Position numbers and translations under genes: made by a program. DNA of 64,000 nt, from contig QRDG01000529.1 in NCBI GenBank assembly GCA_012064385.1, positions 2,576,854-2,640,853 of the forward strand. The letters run 5' to 3'. Source of the stretch: Puccinellia tenuiflora (lineage: Eukaryota; Streptophyta; Magnoliopsida; Poales; Poaceae). Numbering within the stretch: position 1 is the first letter of the stretch; each line of letters opens with the position of its first letter. Positions 1 through 10,206 of this stretch are shown piece after piece. The notes under the pieces were generated by a model that ran no database searches, was not told the origin of the DNA, and saw only the letters and a program-made list of their open reading frames with translations.

Positions 1-1318
1 CGATCCCCGCAACTAGACGTATCTAGTCACGAGGAGATGTATTATCCTCGCGATCCAATCCGGTGAAGCGCCGCACGAGCAGCACCTCCGCGTGATCTAC
101 ACGTACAGCTCGACGTAGACTCTGTATTCTTGATCCCACAAGCAAGGAGGGAGTGGCTATATGGATCTCAGCAGCACGACGGTGTGGTGGTGTTGATGGT
201 GGAGTTCTCCACGAGCAGGGCTTCGCCTAAGCCAAGCAAGAGGAGGAGGAGGAGAGAGGGGAGGGTGGCGCGACACAAAGGTGGAGGTGGAGGTGGGGTA
301 CGTCCAGGGCTTGGGGCGGCTAGGGCTTGGTCCCCTTGTGCCGCACCCCCTCCTCCCCTTTTATAGGTGGAGGGGCAAGGGAGGCAGCCTAGGGCCGGCC
401 GGCTTGGGAGACTTGGCTCCCAAGTCGAGTCCAACTAGGGTTTGCCCCCACCCTTTCCAATTCGGCCCAAGTGGGCCTATGGGGTGGTGCGGCTAGCCCA
501 TGTGGCTGCTGCACTGCCCCTTGGTCCATGTGGGCCCCATACGTAGGTGGGCCCCACTTCTAGACTCCTCTAGAACCTTCTAGAACCTTCCGGTACCCTG
601 CCGGAATATTCCGGAACTTTTCCAACACCTCCGAAAACCACTTTCCTTATAATCTTATTCTCCGGACTCTTCCGGATCTCCTCGTGATGTCTAGGATCTC
701 ATCTGAGACTCCGAATCTCCATTCGTTTATTCCATCAATTATCTCATCACAAACCCTAGCTACATTGGAGCGTTAAGTGTGTGAACCTACGGGTTCGAGA
801 ACATGCAAACATGATCCGATCAATAATCAATAGCGGGACCGAGATGCCCATATTGACTCCTACACATTCAACAAATATCTCTATCAGTTGAACCACGATG
901 TCAGGGATTCAATTAATCCCGTATACGATTCCCTTTGTCTCATGATATATCACTTGCCCGAGATTTGATCGTCGATATCTCTATATCTAGTTTAATCTCA
1001 TTACCGGCAAGTTCTCTTTACTCATCCATAATATAGGATCTTCGTGATTACAACTTAATCACATGTTTGCAAACTTTTCGGATGCTATATTACCGAGAGG
1101 GCCCAGAGAATATCTACTCCGTCACATGGAGGGACAAATCCCACTCTTGATTCATGTCACCCAATAACCTACCATCGGAGATACCTGGAAGCCATCTTTA
1201 TAATCACCCAGTCACGAAGTGACTTTTGATGTCCACAAAGTATTCCTCTGGTAAACGGGAGTGGCATAATGTCATGGTCTAAGGAAACTATACTTGGCAT
1301 ATATTAAAGCGTTGGCAA
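1..1318 (-). mobile_element. Angela/BARE1-like copia LTR fragment (3' part)
   Basis: This stretch is the reverse complement of the 3' two-thirds of the solo LTR at 36831-38749. Its first bases match the complement of 38560-38590, and similarity runs through the flank of conserved segments around TTACCGAGAGGGCCCAGAG (1091). The true LTR end lies beyond the window. Similarity stops at about 1318. Positions 1091-1318 overlap in content with 11147-11375, so these are two separate LTR copies and not one interrupted LTR. Open frames at 130-496 lie in the C/G-rich leader and are not genes. Confidence 0.85.
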
Positions 1319-1545
1319 TTGATGTCTACTACACACTTCTATTCTCGTAGACTTGTTGGGCCTCCAAGCGCAGAGGTTTGTAGGATAGCGGTAAATTTCC
1401 CTTAAGTGAGTAACCCAAGGTTTATCGAATCCACGGGAGCTAGAGGTCAAAGATATCCCTCTCAAGCAACCCTGCAATTAAGATACAAGAAGTCTCTTGT
1501 GTCCCCAACACACCTAATACAATTGTCAGTTGTATAGGTGCACTA
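1319..1545. mobile_element. Fragment of an unassigned grass LTR-type repeat
   Basis: The segment begins TTGATGTCTACTACACAC and includes a phrase common in Triticeae repeats about a cap of 'TTGTTGGGCCTCCAAG' and 'TCTCTTGTGTCCCCAACACACC'. It interrupts the Angela-like LTR and is itself cut off near 1545. I recognise it as repeat-derived from memory of grass genomes, but cannot assign a family from the sequence alone. Confidence 0.5.
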
Positions 1546-1647
1546 ACATGTTCTGCTTTTACGAGATCTTCAATCTAGTTTGGCATTACGACTTCATCCA
1601 AGTCTACCAACTTCTAGAAACAATTATCTCATCTCCATGTTCAGTGA
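1546..1647. other. AT-rich spacer, left part
   Basis: This short non-coding stretch lies between the LTR fragment and family-B copy 1. It continues at 7899 after the inserted element, because the CTCAT target duplication flanks the insertion. It is presumably internal sequence of the decayed Angela-like element. Confidence 0.5.
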
Positions 1648-1652
1648 CTCAT

Positions 1653-1934
1653 TGAAAGTGCATGGTTGCTCACATGCATGGTTTTGGTAATTAATGACAA
1701 TCTCTATGGACTAATATTTGTATTGAGCTATATTTGTAGGTTGTCCATTAGCTTGCTTGTTCTCCATTTGTTGGAGTCAAGGTTAAGGGAAGAAGAAAAG
1801 TTTGTGTTGATCAAGGCTTTGTGCGGGTTGATCATCACTCAAGGCCAAGTGAAGATATGCCGAAGAGGTGCTTCTCCCATCTTGGTTTATGTATGAGCAA
1901 CAAGTGAAACTTCACCGAGCGAAGCGCAATGAAG
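1653..1934 (+). repeat. Truncated 5' LTR of family-B copy 1
   Basis: These 282 bp align with the first part of the 3' LTR (5517 onward) up to the shared bases GCAATGAA. The sequence then switches directly into gag. About 2.1 kb of LTR, the primer-binding site and most of gag are missing. Confidence 0.88.
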
Positions 1935-2122
1935 GTACCGTATCCAACCCTATCATAATCGATGATGTTTATTCACTTGGGAAGGATCGAATTGGCAATG
2001 TGTTTGCCAAATATATGGGGGCTCAAAGTGGTGTCAAGAAAAGCACCATTTGGGTACCCAAACCTATTGTGACTAACCTCTTAGGACCCAACTTAGTTGG
2101 GGACCAACAAGCTTCAACTTGA
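1935..2122 (+). pseudogene. C-terminal gag remnant of family B
   Basis: The open frame ends with TGA at 2120-2122 and matches the last 60 or so residues of the gag in family-B copy 2 (61772-62215, minus). Recognisable pieces are IDDVYSL, GNVFAKY, IWVPKPIVTN and GDQQAST. The N-terminal part and both zinc knuckles are absent. The motif AKYxG...IWVPKxxVTNxxGP also occurs at the end of the Maximus-like gag at 53.4-53.6 kb. No start codon of its own is likely: the frame is fused to LTR sequence by a deletion. Confidence 0.8.
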
Positions 2123-5100
2123 TCAATAGGTGATTGTGGAGGACATTGGTGACTTGGCTATTTTTGAAGAATTAAGGGATCTTCATGGTTTTATTTCTCA
2201 AGCCAAGTCAATTGGATTACCACATATCTATCTAATATCCAATGCTCCTCCTTACGGTAACTTGTATTTAATTCATATATACATTGAAAGTTGCTTGCTC
2301 CCTTGCATGTGTTAGTTTTGTTCCTAGCATGTGCTTGTATGTGATATGCTACTTTCCTACTTGTATTGTTATTCAAGGTTGTGTATGATAGTTGTATATC
2401 ATGTATGTGTAATTTGTGTGTTGAGCTTTGTTGAATCTTGTGTGGATTTCATTTGGCTCTTTTGAGATATTAATGGACTATCCCATTTTGGGGGAGTGAT
2501 GTGCTTTGTGCACTTCACAAACCTAAAAATGTGTGTACATGAGGCACACCACCTAGTATTGATATTTCAATATTATCTATCTACTATGTGGTATGTCATA
2601 TTCATGAGAAATTCAAATTCTACAATGTCCATTAATTTCTCTAGTTGGTTTTATTTGCCTCTTGTTTAAAAATAAAATGAATCATCACATTATGGGGGAG
2701 TAATAAGCTATGTGCATATTACAATCCCATAAAAATATGAACATTTGAGGTTTCCCACTTAGATTTGATATTGCAAATTATCTTATTCCTATGTGGCATG
2801 TTTACTCGAACAAGTTCCAATTTTCCTTTGGTTATTCTTTGGCTCTTGTTTGTGTGAGTTTGCTTGGTGTGGTTTTTTCTCTAATATCCATTGCCATATA
2901 TTATGTGAGAAACCATTTGTTTCATCTTATTGAGTTTGCTTTGCCGGTTGGTTCGAATAGTTGAAACTACCAACAAACCTTTTTCGATATAAAATGCCAT
3001 ATTTCTCAATTCTTACGTGTTTAATTCCTATCTCTTGCCATATGCTTATTTGTTGTGAAGTTGGTCTTGAACATCATTCCTATATACCACCGAGAAATAT
3101 CTCCATATACTCCTTGTCCATGACAAGTGATTCTAGTAATCGTGGTAGATTTTGTAGATCATCTTCACATTGGCTCTTGCGTTGATTTGCTTTATCTATT
3201 GCCTTCCTTGCCTTTTGAATGGATCCTATTTTTCAATTGGTAGTGTTTAGTGTTGTAAATAAAATATGGAGAGTAATGATCCCTTGTGCATGCATTTTGT
3301 ATTCAAATGCAAATATCAAAGATAATGCATGAATATTGGGGGAGCATTCCTTTTTATTTAGAACACTAACCTATCTATCAATTTTTGGTCCTTTCAATTG
3401 GCATTTGATTCTTAATCTTGTGTTGGTACCTTCAATTGGTATTAATTGGAATTTAATATCTCCTCCATAGATATTTGTTCCAATTAATATTTATTGTGGG
3501 AGTCTTGATACCTTTTGCCTTATTTTACTTTACTTGATTTTGGTCAAGTATCACCCTCTTCTTGGTATCTTTTCTCCTAGTTGATATTTTTTGTTTTAAT
3601 TGGTATCTTATCTTCAATTGGTGTCTTATCGATCATTTGTTGTGTTGATTTGATTCCTTTTGATATCACACTTCATGTGTTGATGTGTTTTGGAATCAAT
3701 CATTTGTTGATTTGATTTTTTCCTCAATCATGTGTTGATTTGGATTTTGATATAATTTGGACAACCTTTTGTGTCACACCTTGGTGTGCTCTCTTCTTGG
3801 TTGACTTGGTGCTTTTGTCCGAATTGTATCTTGTTTGGTTCTTGTAAGTCTGTGTATGCATATTTACTAATATATATTTTATATGGCATGCTAGCCTTTC
3901 TTGATCCAATATATAGGGGATACTCCACCAAATCCTAAATCGGCTAAGATGTGCATGAAATTCAATTTCATATCTATATGCACATATTTATGTGGAGTGT
4001 TTCCTATATATTGTAGTTTATCTAACTACTATTGGACCCAATGAGTTTGGGAACCATTTTGTACTCTAATTTTGTTTTAGGTACAATGGAGATGCATTGG
4101 ATGCTTGCCTCTTTCATAAGGAAGGTGTTCTCACCATGTGATTGTCGGAGTCAAGCTTTGATGACAAACCAACTCTCATCATCTTCATCGTCAATGCATC
4201 TCGGTAACAAGTATCTATCTCATGCATGCTTTTCTAGTCTCAACCTTGTGTAGGTTGCCTCTTGGCATGAAATCCTTTATGTGCAATTGTTGTGGTTTTG
4301 GCCTTTTCCTTCACTCAATATATCTTTGTGATATGTGTGTTGAATTTGCAAAAACCTTTTCTTCAATTGATATTATTTCTTTGTGATACTTGTAGCCTAT
4401 CTCAAAGCATCTCCACTATCTCTTGTTCCCTTAGTGATATGTGTGATGCATTTGATATATTTGAAGTTCATTTATATACAATGAGATAAATTTGATCTAT
4501 GTGCTATGCTTTCAAGCAACAATCTCGTTTGTATATTTATGACTTCCTTTTGGATACCTTGTTCTCTTTTTCCCGAACCATTTCGTATGTATATGTTTCT
4601 TTGCGGATGTATATCTTCATGGTTTGTCTAATTAGAAACCTATACATATGAGAAAGGTCACTTTTTAGTTGGTATCCTATTTCTTTTGAGCTACCTTGTT
4701 TTTATCTATAATTCTTTGGTGGCTCCAAATCTATCTCATGAGTGCTTGTCTCATTGTTTATTGGTATCTTTGCACACTCATGTATTTGTTGAGGATCTTT
4801 TACTTCATGTTTACCATGGTGAGCATGTTGAATTTTATTGGCTAAATAATCTCACTAGCTTTTGGCATTTTCAATTGGGTTTAGTTTCCAATTGGTATCC
4901 CTAAGCTTGTGAACATATTTCTCTAAAAGATCCTTTTATCTCGGTTGGGCCTATCTTATGATGATTCTTTTGAAAATTGGTATCTCCTTATGGCTCAACC
5001 ACATCTTTGGTGCAAGTGCTATGATGTGCTTTTGCATTATGCACTCTTGCACTTGTTGAGTGTTCTCGATGATTTTGGGGGAGCGAGGATACCATATTTG

Positions 5101-5503
5101 TGCACTCCTTTGTGCATGAACATTGGGGAGCTTCTCCATTTTATTTAGAACTCTCGCTTTGGATCTTTTCGATTGCTTTTCTCCTTTGTGGAGATGTGTA
5201 AAATGATTTCATCCTTTTTGCAATCTTTTGATCCTCAATATAGTTTGATTTCCTCTATTTTTCGTTAAAAGGGATTGTCATCACCTTTATGGAGGAACTC
5301 ATATTATATTGGCTCTCTAAATTTTTCTTCCCATTTCGGCAATCGATGCCAATGGGGGAGAAGTTTAGAGGGTTTAAGGGAATTTGGGTTTTATGCTTTT
5401 GTTGCATTTGCCATGCATGCGCTTGCATCCTTGCTCGTTTGTCTTGCAAGGATGATCTATTCGTTATATAAACCCTCTTAAAAAGGGATTGTCATCAATT
5501 ACC
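2123..5503 (+). other. Non-coding internal spacer of family B copy 1
   Basis: These 3.4 kb of AT-rich DNA lie where pol would be expected. No frame longer than about 75 codons is present and none resembles a known domain. The words TTCAATTGG and ATTGGTATC recur many times, especially at 3230-3620 and 4860-4990. The same sequence occurs in inverse orientation at 58376-61771, so the spacer is a stable part of the family. Confidence 0.75.
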
Positions 5504-5516
5504 AAAATGGGGAGAT
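5504..5516 (+). promoter_or_regulatory. Polypurine tract of family B copy 1
   Basis: AAAATGGGGAGAT immediately precedes the 3' LTR start TGAAAG. It is the expected plus-strand priming site for reverse transcription. The Maximus-like element has a nearly identical tract (AAAAAGGGGGAGAT on its coding strand at 46966-46979). Confidence 0.8.
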
Positions 5517-5896
5517 TGAAAGTGCATGGTTGCTCCCATGCATGGTTTTGGTAATTAATGATAATCTATACGGACTAATATTTGTATTGAGCTATATTTG
5601 TAGGTTGTCCATTAACTTGCTTGTTCTCCATTTGTTGGAGTCAAGGTTAAGGGAAGAAGAAAAGTTTGTGTTGATCAAGGCTTTGTGCGGGTTGATCATC
5701 ACTCAAGGCCAAGTGAAGATATTTCGAAGAGGTGCTTCTCCCATCTTGGTTTATGGAGGAGCAACAAGTGAAACTTCACCGAGCGAAGCGCAATGAAGAA
5801 AGGTGGTGCGTCTTGAGGAGTTGAAGATCGTCTTCATCGACCTCAAGTGGGTTTTTGTGTAAGGAAAAGGTATGATCTTGATAGGGTTTCTATTTT

Positions 5897-5929
5897 ACCG
5901 GTCTCATGTTGTTTAGTGAGAGACCGGGT
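5897..5929. repeat. Inverted repeat (hairpin) in family-B LTR
   Basis: ACCGGTCTC and GAGACCGGGT face each other around a short loop. The same hairpin is present in copy 2 at about 57953-57987, so it is conserved between copies. Confidence 0.7.
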
Positions 5930-6099
5930 TATAGGATAGATAACCGTACTATCAAGAGGGGCTCTCGACCGAATATCGTGATCGTATCGTCGTAGAGAGC
6001 ACAAACCTTTGCATCCATGCAATCATCTTTATTGGTTCTTATTTGTCTCTTATCGTGGTGTGGTCTTGGTGCTTGTCGTGCTTGTCATGACAAGGCTAA

Positions 6100-6690
6100 G
6101 GTCACCGAAAACGGTTTTCATATGCGTTCCCTATTGCGTTTTCGGTATTGGAGATTTTGCCGGTTTATCTGTGCGGGAGATTTCTCTCTTCCATTTCTTT
6201 GCAAAATCTCCATTGCTTGTTTTCCATTTTCAAAGGTAGCATTTGTCGTCCTCTTTCCAACAAAATTGGTTTTACTTCATTCGGACATCAATTGCAAAAG
6301 TTATAGAATTTCCGGTTTGCGAAAATGAGTTTTTAACTTTCCCCATTTGGTTTTATAATATTTTCTTGGACTATGATGTTTCTCTGCATAATCTTGTTGT
6401 GCTCGTTGTGACGATTCCAACGAGTCCAAGATTATCGAAAACGGAGTTCGTGGGTGAAAGTTATTGCATTTCCGATTTGCAAATGAGATCTTTTACCTTT
6501 CCCCATTTATTTTTATAATATATTCTTGGACTATGATGTTTCTCTGCATATTATTGTTGTGCTCGTTGTGACGATTCCAACGAGTCCAAGATTATCGAAA
6601 ACGGAGTTCGTATGCGAAAGTTATTGCGTTTTCGGTTCGATCGAATTTTCAAAACAGAAAATCAAAAGAGAAAAAAAAGGGGGCGGCAGC
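6100..6690 (+). repeat. Diverged tandem repeats of ~159 bp in the LTR
   Basis: The phrase from GGACTATGATGTTTCTCTGC through AAAACGGAGTTCGT occurs at 6368 and again at 6527, giving a period of about 159 bp. More diverged units precede it: ACCGAAAACGG near 6106 and GCAAAAGTTATAGAATTTCC near 6293. The Maximus-like element later inserted into the same motif in family-B copy 2. Confidence 0.7.
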
Positions 6691-6872
6691 CGGCCAGACC
6701 GGGCATATGGCCGGCCCATGACCGGGGCCTCTCAGTATCCTGGCCGGCCATGGCCGGCCCACCCGTTTTCCCTATGTGGCCTTCCCGACCATTTCCCCGG
6801 CCAGGCCGGACCGATGGCTGGCCTTTCACATTTTTGCCTCCAACGGGCAGATTTCTGCCCTCCCTTTTAAGT
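6688..6872 (+). promoter_or_regulatory. Putative U3 core promoter of family-B LTR
   Basis: A block rich in GGCCGGCC, including GGCCGGCCATGGCCGGCC near 6742, is followed by CCTCCAACGGGCA (AACGG at 6842-6846). After 18 bp comes TTTTAA at 6865-6870, in the place of a TATA box. The same order and spacing are seen in the other family-B LTR and in the Maximus-like LTRs. Promoter function is inferred. Confidence 0.5.
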
Positions 6873-7898
6873 GGTCTTCTTCCCCATTTGGTCTACAACT
6901 TTTGGCCACCATTTGAGCTCTTCTTTCCTCCATTGTTGCCATCTTTCTTGAGCTTTAGATCTCTCAATCCCTCCAATATTTCTTGCTACTTTTTGATGGA
7001 AAAAGAGAGAGGAGGTTTAGATCCACGTTTCCACCGATCAATTTCTTCTCTAAGTGAGGGGAACTCTTTGGATCTAAATCTTGGGGTTGCTTTGTGTTCA
7101 TCCCCTTTATTCTTCCTCTCTTATCCCCCCCAAAGCATTTGTTGCTTGGTTGGAATTTGGGAGTGAAGGACTTGACCACTTTGTGTGTTCTTGCCTCTTG
7201 CATTTGTTGCATCGGGTTGCTCTCCCTACGGTGATACGTGAAGATCGACGTTGAGAAGCTTGTTACTCTTGGGTGCATTGTGTTCCCAAGAGCTTGTGCC
7301 TCTTGGGTGCATCGTGTACCCTAGACGGTTTGGAGGTGCCGCGAAGACTTCAAGTTGTAAAGCTTCGGCACGATTTGGGAGCCCCCAATTGAGTTGTGGG
7401 TGTGTGCCCCAAGAGAAGTTGTAAAGGGCTCCGGAATCTGCCCCGAAGGATTCCGATAGTGGAAGGTGAACCAATCCCTTGGGTGCGGTTCATCGGAGAA
7501 TAGGGTGAGGCCTTTGTGGCATCTTGAGTAGGCCTCTTGTGGCGAGCTCACACCCCTCCAACGAGACGTACTCCCCTAACAAGGAGGAACTCGGGAATAC
7601 ATCCTCGTCTCTGCGTGGCTCGGTTATTTCTATACCCGAGCTTTACTTATGCAATTTACCTTGTGATAGCCTTCGTGCTTGAAGTTTATATCTTGCTATC
7701 CTCGTGTTGTTAAATTGCTTAGCATAAGTTGTTGGTGCACTTAGGCAAACCTAGTATATTAGGTTGTTGGCTTGTTAATTTGAACACATAGTTTTATTCC
7801 GCAATTATCAAGCCCCTAATTAGAAAAAGTGTTAATCGCCTATTCACCCCCCCCCCCCTCTAGGCGACATCTCGGGCATAGCTTGTTCTTTCACTCAT

Positions 7899-8638
7899 CA
7901 CTCCTAACATGTTCTTCTAACCAAGAACTTGGGTCACATTTCGTCAAATAAAATAATATGGTTCTTATATGTTTAAAACTTATGATCAAGTCATAGAGAA
8001 TCAAACATATCCTTCAACCATTATTCTTGTATCAAAGTTTAAACTCCATGTTTTACCTATCTTTTCAAGTAATGAACTCTTCTTCACTCGTTCCATTTTG
8101 AACACCTTCAAAATCTTTTTTAGGTTAAACATCCTGACGTAATGTTTATCAAACATATCTATCCACCATAGATACATCTATCTTCATAGATATTTGACGT
8201 TCAAATTAACTTCATAAGTTATACGTTGGATCCTGAACTATTTACAACATTCACGAAATCTCTATTTCATGTAAACAAGCTGTTGTAAACTCCTACTCAA
8301 ATATACAACATACACATATTAAATTGTGAAACCACTTTGGCTCTCACTCAGAAATATGTTATCAATATATTTGATTAACAATGATTCACTAGCTCCCACT
8401 CAAACATATGTCACCACATATTTTGATCATAGAAATTAGCTTATGATCTCACTTGATATATGTCACCACATATTTCAATTAGATCACACTCGTGCATTTT
8501 TATCGACATTTTGGACACCTCCAAAACTCTCAATTAACTTTTAAAATCGAGAACTCATATACGAAACAATAGTACTTTGCAAGTATTAATCCCTCAGACT
8601 TAAGCACAACTACACTATGTAGTTAACAACTTTGAATA
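7899..8638. other. AT-rich spacer between insertions
   Basis: No open frame or known domain is visible. Short repeats of CATATGTCACCACATATTT occur (8405, 8458). The stretch resumes after the CACTA element and is presumably internal DNA of the decayed Angela-like element. Confidence 0.5.
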
Positions 8639-8641
8639 TGT

Positions 8642-10203
8642 CACTACTAGGAAAAGGCCTATCTGTGGCGCACCTTTTTGCAATTCTGTGGCGCATCCTG
8701 GAAAAAGTGGGATGCGCCACAAACATCTCGCCACTAAAATATATTTTTGTGGCTCACGCCGATGGTGCGCCACAGAAATACCCAGATTCTGTGGCGCACC
8801 CATAACCGTGCGCCATAGAAATATTTCAGTGGCGCACCCACCACCATGCGCCACAGAATTTTTTTTTGAATTTCAAAAAAAAAAGGGCGGCCAGATCTAG
8901 ATCTAGCCGCCGAAATTTCGCCAGAATTTCGTCGGAGCTCGTCGGAGGCCGTGTTGCCGTGGGTGGAGGATGGGGGTCGCCGGAGATGGTGGAGGAGGAG
9001 AAGGAGGTCGCCGGAGGAGGTCGTCGGGGTGGAGGAGGAGGTCGTCGGAGGTGGAGGTCGCCGGGTTGGTGGAGGAGGTCGCCGGAGGTGGAGGTCGCCG
9101 GGGTGGTGGAGGAGGTCGCCGGAGGTGGAGGTTGCCGGGGTGGAGGAGGAGGTTGCCGGGGTTGTGGAGGAGGTCGCCGGAGGTGGAGGTCGCCGGGGTT
9201 GTGGAGGATGTCGCCGGAGGTGGAGGAGAGGAGAGGAGAGGAGAGGAGAAGGAGGAGGGAGGAGAAGGGGAGAGGAGAAGTGGAGGAGAAGGAGAGAGGA
9301 GAAGTGCAGGAGAGGAGAATGGGAGGAGAGGAGAAGTGGAGGGAGAAGTGGAGGAGAGAAGGAGAAAAGAGAGGGAGAAGGGGGGCGCCGGCGGGACTCA
9401 AAATTCGAATCCCGCCCAACAATTCGGTGGCGCATGGGCTACATATGCGCCACAAAATTGTCTTTTTTATTTTTTTATTTTTTTTGATTTTGCTGGAAAA
9501 ATTCTTCTGTTGGCCATAACTTTTTTTTTTGGAATTTTGGGAATCTGAAAAAAGTCCAACCGGGTATACCCGGGTGAGGGCGGTTCCGAAATTTTCTCTA
9601 TTTTTTTTTGAGGTATTAAACGCATTTTTTCGACGTTGTATGCAAAAATTATGGCCGTTTTACTATTTTCTCACCTACTTTGCGAAAAAAAGTCAAAATG
9701 TGTATTTTTAATTTTTCATAACAACTAGACCCTAAACCTTCCCTAAATCTAAAAGGATTTTATTTTTTGATTTTTTTATCATTTTCTTTCACTTGGTGCA
9801 ATACTGAAAAGGCGATCCACGGGGGGGGGGCATGCGCCACAGAAATGTCACTTTCTGTGGCACATGTAGAAGAATGCGCCACAGAAAGCCACATTTCTGT
9901 GGCGCATGTGGCCCCATGCGCCACAGAAATGGCTCCCCCCAATCATTGGTGCCGGGGCCCACCATATTTCTGTGGCGCATGGGTCTAGATGCGCCACAGA
10001 AATGTGGCTTTCTGTGGCGCATCTAGACCCATGCGCCATAGAAAGCCACATTTCTGCGGCGCATCTGGACCCATGCGCCACATAATTCCAAATTTTCTGT
10101 GGCGCATGGCTATTTGGTGCGCCACAAAAAATATTTCTGTGGCGCATGGCTATTTGGTGCGCCACAAAATCCGTTTCCACCTATAGCTAGTTTCCTAGTA
10201 GTG
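8642..10203. mobile_element. Non-autonomous CACTA (En/Spm-type) element
   Basis: The termini are CACTACTAGGAAAAGG at the left and CTAGTTTCCTAGTAGTG at the right, inverted with respect to each other and flanked by a 3-bp duplication TGT (8639-8641 and 10204-10206). Both are hallmarks of CACTA elements. The subterminal 200-400 bp at each end carry many copies of TGTGGCGCA or its complement TGCGCCACA, often in head-to-head pairs; these are the expected transposase-binding repeats. The centre (8890-9400) is a purine-rich GGAGGTCGCCGG/GAGGAGAGG stretch with long frames caused by composition only. No transposase is encoded, so it would depend on an autonomous relative. Confidence 0.92.
8950..9395. 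repeat. Purine-rich low-complexity block inside the CACTA element
   Basis: Imperfect repeats of GGAGGTCGCCGGAGGTGG grade into GGAGAGGAGAAG. Frames on both strands are long because stop codons are rare in this composition, and their translations are Arg/Gly/Glu or Pro/Ser repeats without domain structure. Confidence 0.8.
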
Positions 10204-10206
10204 TGT

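Larger units (their letters stand above)
1653..7893 (+). mobile_element. Family-B LTR retrotransposon, copy 1 (gag-only, non-autonomous)
   Basis: The ends are TGAAAGTGCATGG at 1653 and TTGTTCTTTCA ending at 7893. A perfect 5-bp target duplication CTCAT lies at 1648-1652 and 7894-7898. A second LTR start at 5517 is preceded by a purine tract. Between the LTRs is only a C-terminal gag remnant and about 3.4 kb of AT-rich non-coding DNA; no protease, integrase or RT frame is visible in any phase. Termini, purine tract and gag tail resemble the Maximus-like element at 45701-57438, suggesting mobilisation in trans by that lineage. Flanking duplications are intact, so the internal loss at 1934 happened before or after insertion without disturbing the ends. 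Confidence 0.88.
5517..7893 (+). repeat. 3' LTR of family-B copy 1
   Basis: This LTR is 2377 bp with TG...CA ends. It contains an inverted repeat at 5897-5929, diverged tandem repeats of about 155-160 bp (about 6100-6690), a GGCCGGCC-rich block (6688-6830), an AACGG motif (6842) and a TATA-like TTTTAA (6865). A run of 12 C residues lies near the 3' end. The last 60 bp closely resemble the end of the Maximus-like LTR (CGCCTATTCACCCCCC...TCTAG...GTTCTTTCA). The 7.2-7.5 kb part matches the leader-like sequence found inverted at 35.3-35.7 and 44.6-44.9 kb. Confidence 0.85.

Noticed and set aside
3230..4990. Repeated ATTGGTATC words resembling methionine-tRNA primer sites
   Set aside because: They lack the following AGAGC, are not next to LTR ends and seem part of AT-rich spacer.
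8734..9548. Overlapping frames of 180-230 codons on both strands
   Set aside because: They translate a purine-rich repeat inside the CACTA element into low-complexity protein; all frames are open together.
8650..10190. Regularly spaced GTGGCGCA repeats resembling a CRISPR array
   Set aside because: The repeats are short, in both orientations and unevenly spaced, inside a eukaryotic CACTA element with TGT target duplications.
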